This document shows, piece after piece, positions 55,338 to 64,000 of a stretch of 64,000 bases of DNA (position 1 is its first letter; each line of letters opens with the position of its first letter). A program made the translations under genes and the position numbers. The stretch is from assembly GCA_008729055.1 (NCBI GenBank), contig SDUX01000004.1, positions 6,216,559 through 6,280,558 of the forward strand. The letters are read 5' to 3'. The notes below the pieces were generated by a model, which had not been told where the DNA came from, made no database searches, and saw only the letters and a program-made list of their open reading frames with translations. Source of the DNA: Pyropia haitanensis. Its lineage: Eukaryota > Rhodophyta > Bangiophyceae > Bangiales > Bangiaceae.

Positions 55338-57019
55338 TCATGCCTCTTCGGGCCACTCCCCCCACCCCCCCTCCCCTTCCCGCATCCCACGCAGCGCGCT
55401 GCGGCGGACGAGGGTGCCAAACGGGCGCCCCCGCCCCCCCCCCACCCCCGCGAGGCCGCGGAGCTCCCCCACGGCGGCGACGACGCCCACCAGCGGCGGC
55501 GCGACGGCGGCGACGCGCCCCCACAGCACCCGCGCGGCGGCGGCGGCGGCACCCGCCGGCAGCGCGCCCGTGTCGAGCACCCCCGCCGCGGCGACGCCGA
55601 CCGCGTCAAACGCGGCGTCGCCGAGCCGCCGCGTGCCGCCGCCGCCGCCGAGCGCGACGCCCGTCGCGCCGAACGCGTGCGCCGTGGCGGGCGCGTGGCC
55701 GGTCGCGGCGGCGAGGTAGTAGGCGCACAGCCGCCGGCGGAGGGGGCGGGGGACGTGCCGCGCCGCGGCGGGGGTGATCAGCGCGAGCGCGCCCGTGGCG
55801 GGCGCGACGGCGAGCGCCGAGGGGGGGACCGCCACGCCGTGGACGAGCAGCGCCTCCCCAATGGCGCAAGACAGGGCCTCCACGTACGCCGCCCGGCTCG
55901 TCGGACCAGGTGCGGGAGGGGGTTGGGAGGAGGAAGGGAGGCCCAGCCACCGCCGCCGTGGCGGTGGTGGTGGGGGCCCCACCGCGGCGACGGCGGCGAG
56001 CACGCCATCCACGTCCACCGCCGGCACGAGCGACGGCGCGGCGCCCCCACTCCCGGCGGTGGTGGCGTCCGCCCCCCCCTCCCCCCCCCCCTGCCCCCAG
56101 CGGGGCCGGCCGAGCACGCGCAGCGCCGCGGCCAGCGACGCCCCCCCCGCCGGCGGCACGCCCACCCCCGCGGCCGCGTCGACGAGCGGCGGCAGCGGCG
56201 GCCACTCGCCGTCGCCGCCGCCCCACGCCGCCAGCGCCCGCGCCGCCACCGCCGCCAGCACCCGCCCGTGCGCCGCGTCGGCCGCAACGAGCGCCGCGTG
56301 GCGGCCGCCGCCGCGGCCGCCGACGCGGGTAGCCGCCAGCGGCGCGAGCGCCGACGCCCACGCCGGCGGGACGCCGCCGCCGCCGCCCCACACGCCCACC
56401 CACGCCGCCAACGACCGGACGCCGCCGCCCGCCGCGTCGGCCGCCGCCGCCACCGCCGCCGCCGTCCGGGCGGTGCGGCCGGCCGGCGGCCTGCCACTAC
56501 CGCCGCCGTCGCCCCCCGCACCGCCCCCCCACCGCCCCCACCGCCGTCACCGCCGCCACCGCTACCGCCGCGGCGGTGGCGGCGGCGCCAGCCGCGCGGT
56601 ACCCGCGGCGGGGCGGCGGTGAGGAGCGCGCGGGCGAGCGCCCCCCACACGCACAGCGCGCGGTGGAGCGTCGGCGCGGCCGCCGCCGTTGCCGCCGACG
56701 CGGCGTGGAGGGTGACCGCGGCGGTGAGCCACGGGGCGGGCACCGCCGGCGGCGGCGGGGAAGCCAGCGACGGCGGCGGTGACGGCAACGGCAACGGCGG
56801 TGCCAGTGCCGGCGGCGGCGGCGGCGGTGGTGATCGCAGCCGCCGCCGCAGCCGCCCCCGGCGGCGGCGGCGCAGCGTGGCGGCCGCCGCCGCCACCGCC
56901 GTCGCCGTGCGGGTGAGCCGCGGCGGCAGCGGCAGCGTCAGGAGCGCCACGGCCGCGACGCGGGCGGCAGCGGCGGCGGCGGCGGCGGCCAGGCGGAGCG
57001 GCCGCAGCCGCCAGCCCAT
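55338..57019 (-). CDS. Unknown hydrophobic protein, frame interrupted
   Basis: ATG 57019 begins [20 protein letters not shown], then VAAVALLTLPLPPRLTRTAT, possibly a signal anchor or organelle-targeting region. Farther on, THRALCVWGALARALL-like helix precedes a frame change in the C run near 56512-56532. The second frame (56453 to 55338) has non-repetitive text near its end: AYVEALSCAIGEALLVHGVA, HVPRPLRRRLCAYYLAAATG, LGDAAFDAVGVAAAGVLDTG and RPFGTLVRRSALRGMREGEG. These hydrophobic helices suggest a membrane protein. I do not recognise the family. It faces the copine with 270 bp between stops. Confidence 0.5.
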
Positions 57020-57495
57020 CGTGGGGGGAACGGAGGAGCCAGTGAGGGGGGGGTGAGGGATGGGGGGGGCGACGGACCGCCGCTGTAGATGGGAGAAAGG
57101 GGAGTGGGGGGGGGGATGGGCGATGGGGGGGGGGGATGGGCAAGTGGACGGGTGGAGCGGGCAGGGGGGGGGGCGGCGACTGGACGAGGGGGGGGGGAGT
57201 GGCGGGCGGATGGGGGGGCAGCGTCGCGTCGCGGCGGCGCCGCGGTGGCGGCGGCCCCCCCGCCGCCGCGGCCTGCCCGGGAGGCGGCCCGCCAGCGGCA
57301 CCGAGCGGCGGCCGCGGTGGTGGGGCGGGCGCTGGGCTCCCTTCCCGCGGCGGCAGGTGGTCAAGGGCGGGTCGGAGGCGGCGGCGGCGGCGGTTGGGAG
57401 CGGCGGGCGGTAGCGACGGCCGCCGACGGGGACGCCCACAGATCCGGGCGCCGCGGCGAGACGGACGGCACAGCGGCAGCGACCAACAAACACAC

Positions 57496-57721
57496 TGACG
57501 CACGGGCCGGCGGCGCACCGTCAGTTGGCTTTGGACCGACCGACACGCGAGGCACCAAAGTTTCGGACGGCTGGGGGTCTCGACTTGACATCTGTGTCTC
57601 AGCGTGTAAATCGAACCACAAGAACAGAGAGCAATGACCTGCACTATATATTTAACAAAATTGGAACACATGGCCACACATTGGAGACGCTGTACAGTAG
57701 GAGTCCACCGCCGTGCCGCCG
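57496..57721. other. Short lower-GC spacer
   Basis: AT-rich for this window (TATATATTTAACAAAATTGG near 57642-57661), between the FAD4-like gene end and the start region of the hydrophobic protein. It could hold the promoter of the latter, which lies on the same strand. Confidence 0.35.
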
Positions 57722-59366
57722 TCACCCACTACGCGCCGCCGCGGCCGTCACCGCCGCCCTCCCTGCCCGCGCCATTCGCCGCCGCGGCGGCGACAGCCCC
57801 CCCCCCCCCTCCCCGTCATCCCGCCCAGCCGCGGCCGCGCGCGGCAGCCGGCACCGCGCGCCGTCGGCGCCACACGCGGCCGCCCGGGCGGCCGGGGAGG
57901 CGGCCCACACGCGCGGCACGAGCGCGCCGCGGGAGGCGAGGAAGAGCGCCCGCTCCAGCCGCCGGAACGCCGCCGTCCCGTCGAGCAGCCGGTTGCACAC
58001 GCCCGAAAAGCCACAGTAGCCGCCGGTCGTCACCCCACGGGGCGGGTGGCCCGCCACACCGCCGCCGCCGCCGCCGCCGCCGCCGGTGGCCGCGGCCGAG
58101 CCGCCCGGACCGGTAGGGGGGCACACGCACGGCAGCGCGGGGGTGGGCGGCCGCGGCCGCGGCCGCGGCCGCGGCCGCCCGACCGCCGGCCCCGCGCGGC
58201 AGGTGACGCACGCGGCGGCCGCACCGGTGCCGGCGGCGGCGCCGGTGCCGGCGCCGGCGTCGGCGGCGGCGCCAGCGTCGGCGGCGGCGGCGGCGCCAGC
58301 GTCGGCGGCGGCGGCGGCGGCGGCGCCCGCGACCGCCGACCGCACCGCGGCGGCAACGACCGCGTCGGGGGGTGGCCGGCGGCTGAGGAGCCCCCACCGC
58401 TGGAGCGCGCGCACCGCCGCGGGCGGCGACGGGCTGGCGGTCCACTTGACCACCGCGGGGAGGAGGGACACAAAGGTGGCGGTGTAGACGGAGAAGGTGT
58501 GCAGCGCGAGCGCCGCGGGCGGGTACGCCTTGAGGAGGAGGAGGAAGGGCGTCACCGCCGCGGTGCTGCCGGCAATGGTGGAGAAAAAGTTGTCGTCGGG
58601 GGGGGGGCGCGCCGCGGGGGGGCCGCCAGGGGGGGGGGGGGTGCCCCGCGCCGCTGCTCCCCTGCCGGCGTGGCGGCGGCGGCGGCAGCCGTGGTGGCGG
58701 CGGCGGCGGCGGGGGGCACCCCCCCCCCCGGCGCCCCCCCCCTAGCCAGCGTCGCGGCTGGGAGCCACGCCCACAACGCCGGCGGCACCCCCCCCCCCGC
58801 CCCCCCCTTCCCCCCCCCTCTGGCCCCCCCCCATAATTGACCGCCGCCCACGCGAGCACCCCCGACAGCGCGTCGGCGGCAACGGCGGCCGCGACGACGC
58901 CCGACGCCGCGGCGAGCGCGTCGGGCACACTACGGATGCGGCCGGCCACGTCCAGGACGATGAGGTCACACGCCACGTCCGCGGCAATGACGACCAGCGC
59001 CGCCATCGCCCGGCGGGTGCGCGCGGTGGGGGAGCAAGGCGGGGGGGGGCGAGCCCCCCGCCCCGCCGTCGCGTCGGCCGGCGCGGCCGGCACGCGTCCC
59101 CACCAGCCGAGCCCCACCGGCCAGCCGTCGGCAGCGTCGGCGGCGGCGGCCGCTGCCGACGCGGGCGCGGTGTCGTCACCGTCGCTGGCCGCCGCGGGGA
59201 CCGCCACGGGGGCGGCCCATGACCACCAGGAGAAAGCGGCCGCCCCAGGCGGCTGCTCCCCCCCCCCCCTCCCTCGTCACCCCTGGCCACCACCGCCACC
59301 ACCCGCCCCCCCCCCGGCGGACCGGTGCCCCCCCCTCCGGTGAACCGCCACCGCCGCCGCCGCCGC

Positions 59367-59397
<31 letters not shown>

Positions 59398-59495
59398 GCC
59401 GCTGCCGGCGGCCGCCACAGCCCAACGGCAACCGCACTGGACGGGGGCGCGACAAACGCGGCCGCCGCCGCGGGCACCGCGGCGGCGGCGGCCAT
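57722..59495 (-). CDS. FAD4/TMEM189-family (Kua) protein apparently lacking the catalytic His boxes
   Basis: The start at ATG 59495 gives [20 protein letters not shown], a red algal plastid transit peptide pattern (FVAP). Segments then follow the FAD4/Kua order: DLIVLDVAGRIRSVPDALAA, DALSGVLAWAAVNYGG (FAD4: GSGVYHWAIDNYGD), NFFSTIAGSTAAVTPFLLLL, HTFSVYTATFVSLLPAVVKW, ALQRWGLLSRRPPPD (FAD4: ALQDMGLLVSRRQHAEHH) and TTGGYCGFSGVCNRLLDGTA then FRRLERALFLASRGALVPRV. FAD4 makes the trans-16:1 fatty acid of plastid phosphatidylglycerol using clustered His residues. Here those His positions are Ala, Pro, Leu or other residues, so no metal centre is evident. About 90 Ala/Arg/Pro-rich residues are inserted after SRRPPPD. 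Frame changes fall in C/G runs near 58600-58645, 58725-58825 and 59256-59336. The family call rests on the C-terminal block. Confidence 0.65.
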
Positions 59496-61961
59496 GACGC
59501 ACGCCGCCCGCGGGGGGGGGGGGGGGGGACGGAGAAGAAGAAGAGCAGACCGGGAGCGTCGGCAAAGAAGCGTCGAGATTGGGGGGGCGGGGGATGAGGA
59601 GGTGATGTGAGGGGGGGGGGGGGGGGAGAGGGGCGTGGAGAGGGGAGCCAACTGCCGCTGCTGCCGTTACGGCGGCGGGCGGCGACGCGGCCGACGCGGG
59701 GGGGGGGGGGGGGGGGGGGGGGGTGGACAGACGCTCGGCAGTGGACGACGGCGGTGGCCGACGACGCGGGCGGGAAGCAGCTGACGGCAGCAGCGGGGCG
59801 GCGGCGGGCGGCGGCCGCGCGGTAGCGCGCGGCCGCCTTTAGGCGCTCCGCCCGCCGCGCGCTCGGCCGGGGGCGCGCGCGCTCGGCGGCGGCGCCGCCG
59901 ACACGCGCGCCACCGGGCGGCAGGCCGCGCGGGGGCGGCCCGCCCGCCCTGCCGGCCCGGTGGGCCACCCAGCGCCTCCCGCCGCCGCCCCCCCCCCTCG
60001 TTGAAGGCGCTGGTGGAAGGAGAGAGCCCGGGGCGGCGCCTGTGTGGGCCCACGCAGGCAAGTGCAGACGCGACGCTGGGGGGGGGGGGTGGGGGGGGGG
60101 AGGACTCTGCCCGCCACCCGCGGCGGCGCTGGTCTGTTTCTCCCCAGCGTCAGCTCCCATCTTCCCCTTCCCCCCCCCCCCTCCCCCTCCCCCGGCCGCT
60201 CCCCCCCCCCGTGTCAGTCCCCACCCTCACGTGCGCCCCCCCCCCCCCCCCTCAGCACACGGCGCGACCGGCGACCCACCCCCCCCCTCCCCCACTGGTC
60301 ACCACCCTGGAACACTGCCGCCAGCTACCACCCCCGCTGTACCCGCCGCCCCCGCGCAGGCGCCCGCCGTCAGGGCGCCGCGCACCGGCATGATAGGATA
60401 GCGGCACTCGCCGACGCGCGGGCGGCGCGCCGACGCGCGCGGCGGTGGGGATTGGTCCACGGCCGCCGCGGCCGCGGCCGCCGATTGGCCGGCGGCGGCT
60501 TCCACCCCGCGCCCGCCCGCGTCGGCCGCCGCGGGCGCGCAGGCGGCGGCGGCGGCGGCGGCGGCGGGCGGCGGCCGCTGGGGCGGCGTGCCGGCCCGGT
60601 GGCGGCGGGGGGTCCCGCTGCAGGGCAGGCACGGGGGTAACGGGCCGCGGGTGGCGGCGGCGCCGGCGGCGGGCGGCGGGCGGGCGGGCGGCGGGCCGAC
60701 GGGTGGCGGGCCGGCCGACCCCTCTCTAGGTAGCTGGGATAGTAGAGGATGACGGCCGCGCGGGGGGGGGGGGGGGGGTGGGGGTGGGGGTGGCCACGGC
60801 CGCTGCCGCGGCTGCGGCGGCGGTGGGGTTGCGAGGCGGGCGCCGACACGGTGGATTCCGGGTGGTGGGGGGGGGGGGGGGGGTCCTCGTCAGGGACGCA
60901 CGGGCAGCGCGGGGAGAGAGGGGACGGGGGGGGGGGGGAGAGGGGACGAGTAGGGGGGTCGCCGGGCGCCACGGGCGGGGGAGCGCGCGCAGCGGGCCAT
61001 GGACACTGGCTGGGGGGGGGGGGAGGGGAGGCGAGGCCGTCCAGCATCCACGGCGACGGCTAGTGGAAGATGGGCGCGGCCGCCGTGGGCGCAACGCCAG
61101 GCGACAGTGGGGCGTGGCGAGCGGGAGGGGGAGGTAGGAGATACATCCATGACACGCCACGGGGGCGTCCTCCCGTGCAACGGCCGCGCCGAGGGAGGGG
61201 ACGCGAGAGGCCACCGGCCGGTCGAACCGGAACGAAATGGGGGGCGCCGGCCGCGGCGCATGCCGACACCGAGACGTCTGCGTCCCCGGCGGGCCCATTA
61301 GTTCATGACACGGTGTCAGAGTGTCAGATCTGCGGTGAGCCCTGGTGCCTACAGTCCACACAGTGAAATTGGGACAACACTGATGTCTTTTGTCCAGTTG
61401 AGATTGGCGAGTTCATCAAGTCGTAATGCAGAGGAGCTTGGAATAACTTCTTGCATGTACATTTATGACTTTTCAACAGTCTCACAATGGTAGTATTGTT
61501 CTCGCGTTTGTTTTTCGCTCGCGACGCTCACGACGTCTGTTGTAGGTGTGTTCTCCCGCGGTGGGCACAGCTCCCGCCGCCTCGCGACGGCTTGACGGAG
61601 AGCACGCACGTCGGCAGCTTGAGGACGGGCACTCGCGGGCTCCGCAGTCTTCCGTTGAGGACTTGGATGGGCTCCCGCCTCTGCGGCTGTGAACGGCGGG
61701 CAGGAAGAGAGATGAGCCGAGCAACGGCAGTGCGAAACGGGTCTCACGACGGGCGAGTCCGTCACCAAAGAGGGGGCCAATGACGGCGGGGGAAATGGAC
61801 TCACTGCTGTTGACGGCGGCGGCTGCACGCCAGCATACCCATCGTATGCAGGGCACCAACGCCCCCATCTCCCCACGCCCCCACGCGCAGGCGGTGCTTG
61901 CAGGATGCTACGATCACAAAGGCCGGTCCTCCCCCCCCCCCCCCGCCGCCCCGCGCGCGTC
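59496..61961. other. Intergenic, no gene supported
   Basis: 59512-59528 is the G run just before the FAD4-like start. To about 61050 the sequence is GC-rich low complexity with long overlapping frames and many G or C runs (59700-59722, 60237-60252). From 61300 to 61560 GC drops. No domain recognised on either strand. Confidence 0.45.
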
Positions 61962-63571
61962 CTACATCCGCCGCGGCACCACCGGGCGGCGCTGCTGAAA
62001 CGCGGCCGGCAGGCGGGTGCCGTCGTCCCCCCCCGCGTCGATAAACAGGTTGCGGCGGAGGAAGCCCGCGACCGCCGCGGCGGTCGCTTCGGGCTCGTCC
62101 TCGTGGACGGCGTGGCCCGCCGACGGGATCATGACGGTCTGGAACTTGCCCTGCATCTGCGCAATCATCAGCTCCCGGTCCAGGCGGTCCACGCCGGCCA
62201 GCACCAGCACCTTGGCCACGTTGCAGCGGAGGAAGGCGGCGCTGAGGCCGACAAACCAGCCCCGCCAGTACGCTTCCGACTTTTCCAGCTGCGTCCGCCA
62301 CGTCCACCGCGGCCGCTGCCGCGGGCGAGCGCCACCGCCGCCGCCGCCGCCGTCACCGCCGCCGCCCGCGCCGTCGCCGCCGCCGGCGCGCCCTGGGTGG
62401 AGACCGTCCCCACCGGCGGCGGCGCCCGGCGGGTGTACGAGGACCAGCTGGGGCGGCACGGAGATGCGGGCCGACGCGGACCGCCGCACGTGGCCCGCGT
62501 TGACAACGTAGCGGATGCCCCGCGGCACAGACGCAAACGAGCGGGAGCGGGAGCGGAGCCAGGAGCTCATGTACGGCAGCGCCTGCACGGCGGTGCCTTC
62601 GACCACGTCAATGACGACCAGCCCAATGACGCTGCGCAGGCGGCCCGACGCGACGAGGCGCGTCGCGATCGCGCCGCCCATCGAGTGGCCCACCACGACC
62701 AGCGACGGCGGCGGGGGCCCGTCACCGCCCGCCGCCGTCGCCGCCGTCGCCGCCGCCGCGCCCGGCCCGTACAGGGCGGTCACCACCCCCACCGCGTCGT
62801 CCACCTGCTGCTCCGCCGACAGCTCGTACTCCCGCGCCGCGTCCGCCGTCACCGTGTGGCCGTGCGCGCGCGCGTCGTACGCAACGACCCGCACCGCGTC
62901 GGGCCCCGCGTCGGCGACGAGCGCCTGCGCGGTGCGGGCCCAGGAGAGCGCGCAGTGGCCGCCGCCGTGGAGCAGCAGCACCACCACCGTGGCGGCCGCT
63001 GAGCCCGCCGCGTACACACGGAAGCGGTCCCCGCCGACGGGCACGTCGTGGCACTCGGCAAAGCAGGTGTCCCACGGGAGGGGGTCCCACTCGCCGCCGC
63101 CGCCGCCGCCGCCGCCGTCGCCGCCGCCGTCGTCGCCATCGTCCAGCTGGGCCTCTAGGTCCCCAAACTGGAAGGCGCCGCCGGGCCCAGCCGGCGACGC
63201 CGGCGGCAGCGACGCGCTGTTGCCGCCGCTGGGGGGGGAGGCCCGGCGGCGGCGGTTCCAGTGGAAAGGCCGGAGGGGGGAGCGCCGCCCCGCGCGACCG
63301 CCTGCGCGCGAACCATCTCCAGCGGCGATCGGTCGTGGCCACCGTGGGCGGCGGCGGGGGCGGGCGGCCGCCCCCCGAGCGGCGCCCGCCGCACCGCCCC
63401 CATCAACGGCGACGCCGGCGGCCGGCCGCCGTCGCCGCCGCCGTCGCCGCCACCATCCACGCGATCGGCAAAGGCGTGGCGCGCGGCGGGGGCGTCGGCG
63501 ATGGGCGCCAGGCCGGCGCCGCCCATCGGGTCGTCGTCGTCGGAGCAGCCGCCATCGCCTTGGCACTGCAT
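61962..63571 (-). CDS. PPME1: Protein phosphatase methylesterase 1 (PME-1)
   Basis: PME-1 is an alpha/beta hydrolase that removes the C-terminal methyl ester of the PP2A catalytic subunit and also inhibits PP2A. Family blocks: WDPLPWDTCFAECHDVPVGG, DRFRVYAAGSAAATVVVLLL, HGGGHCALSWARTAQALVAD, VVAYDARAHGHT, LVVVGHSMGGAIATRLVASG (nucleophile Ser), VIGLVVIDVVEGTAVQALPY (Asp), YWRGWFVGLSAAFLRCNVAK, VLVLAGVDRLDRELMIAQMQ, GKFQTVMIPSAGHAVHEDEP (His). The triad is complete. The N-terminus starts at ATG 63571 (MQCQGDGGCSDDDDPMGG), with one frame change needed at the G run 63231-63238. Low-complexity inserts occur between the conserved parts (Gly-rich at about 62330-62400 and 63090-63130). It ends with VVPRRM and TAG or TGA context at 61962. 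Confidence 0.93.
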
Positions 63572-64000
63572 GCCCGAGGCTGGCAATCCACCAGGGGAAG
63601 GGGCGGGGCGGGTGAACAAAAGGCACGCCGGCGGGGTGCGGAACAGGCAACAAGGAGGAGAGAGCAGCCGCCAAGCCGGGACAGATGACTGGTTTGTAGA
63701 CCGTAGCACCCAAGGGAGCACCACCCAAGGGAGACAGATGCGTCCGCTTGTCAAGGAGAGCGAGCACCCAGACGCACAAGGAGGCTATCGCCAGAGTGAA
63801 CCCCTCGCAAGACAGAGACTGGCCCGCCAGTGATGGCTGGCCTTCCTCCGCTGCGGCCGCCACACGACCACGAGCTGCCAGAGACGTGCTGACGCAGGAG
63901 GGGGAGGAAAGAGACAAACAAACGCCAGCTACAAGCGGAGTAACAACCAAGCACACGAGCGACAAGTAAGCGGCAGACGGATGCGGCCCAAGCCCATCAG
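63572..64000. other. Upstream region of PPME1
   Basis: Moderate GC, with direct words such as ACCCAAGGGAG repeated at 63709 and 63722. It should hold the PPME1 promoter. No gene seen. Confidence 0.45.

Overview
The window is nuclear DNA of a red alga, most likely a bangialean (Porphyra/Pyropia/Neopyropia type). A phycoerythrin gamma chain with a plastid transit peptide (37985-38824, minus) is found only in red algae and their close kin. Extreme GC content, short and few spliceosomal introns (about 390-560 bp, most with GTACGT-like donors), very long G/C homopolymers and Ala/Gly/Pro-rich proteins fit the GC-rich Bangiales genomes. Genus is inference; rhodophyte origin is firm.

Layout. 1-2.6 kb: a tRNA-like sequence with an anticodon-loop intron, then a TA-flanked non-autonomous DNA transposon. 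2.6-8.4 kb: a secreted TIMP-like (NTR) protein facing a large HEAT-like protein. 9.9-11.6 kb: an unresolved minus-strand coding region. 12.6-15.8 kb: TIP41 facing aspartyl aminopeptidase. 16.6-23.4 kb: box C/D snoRNP factor BCD1/ZNHIT6 facing nucleoporin Nup107. 24.1-27.9 kb: mitochondrial ribosomal protein S7 (three exons) facing a secreted PQQ-type sugar/sorbosone dehydrogenase. 31.1-35.0 kb: a Pro/Thr-rich membrane protein facing a small secreted Cys protein. 36.1-38.8 kb: a plastid-targeted small protein (two exons) facing phycoerythrin gamma. 40.4-48 kb: dCTP pyrophosphatase-like protein, a proteinase-K-like subtilase and an acidic coiled-coil protein, all minus. 48.9-51 kb: a lower-GC ORF pair with an in-frame stop, followed by a stranded P4-ATPase fragment. 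52.8-59.5 kb: a copine, an unknown hydrophobic protein and a FAD4/TMEM189-family protein that seems to lack all His boxes. 62-63.6 kb: protein phosphatase methylesterase 1.

The genes are mostly housekeeping functions and do not form a pathway. TIP41 and PME-1 both act on PP2A-type phosphatases. Two proteins serve the plastid and a third (FAD4-like) carries a similar N-terminal motif; several others are secreted or on the cell surface. Seven gene pairs are convergent with short gaps.

Two patterns run through the whole window. First, nearly every apparent frameshift in a recognisable gene falls at a run of about 8 or more C or G, so the frames are read here as interrupted by homopolymer length error or polymorphism, not as decayed genes. 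Second, most start codons are preceded within about 5-60 nt by a long poly-C tract on the sense strand. Coordinates of multi-frame genes are outer limits.
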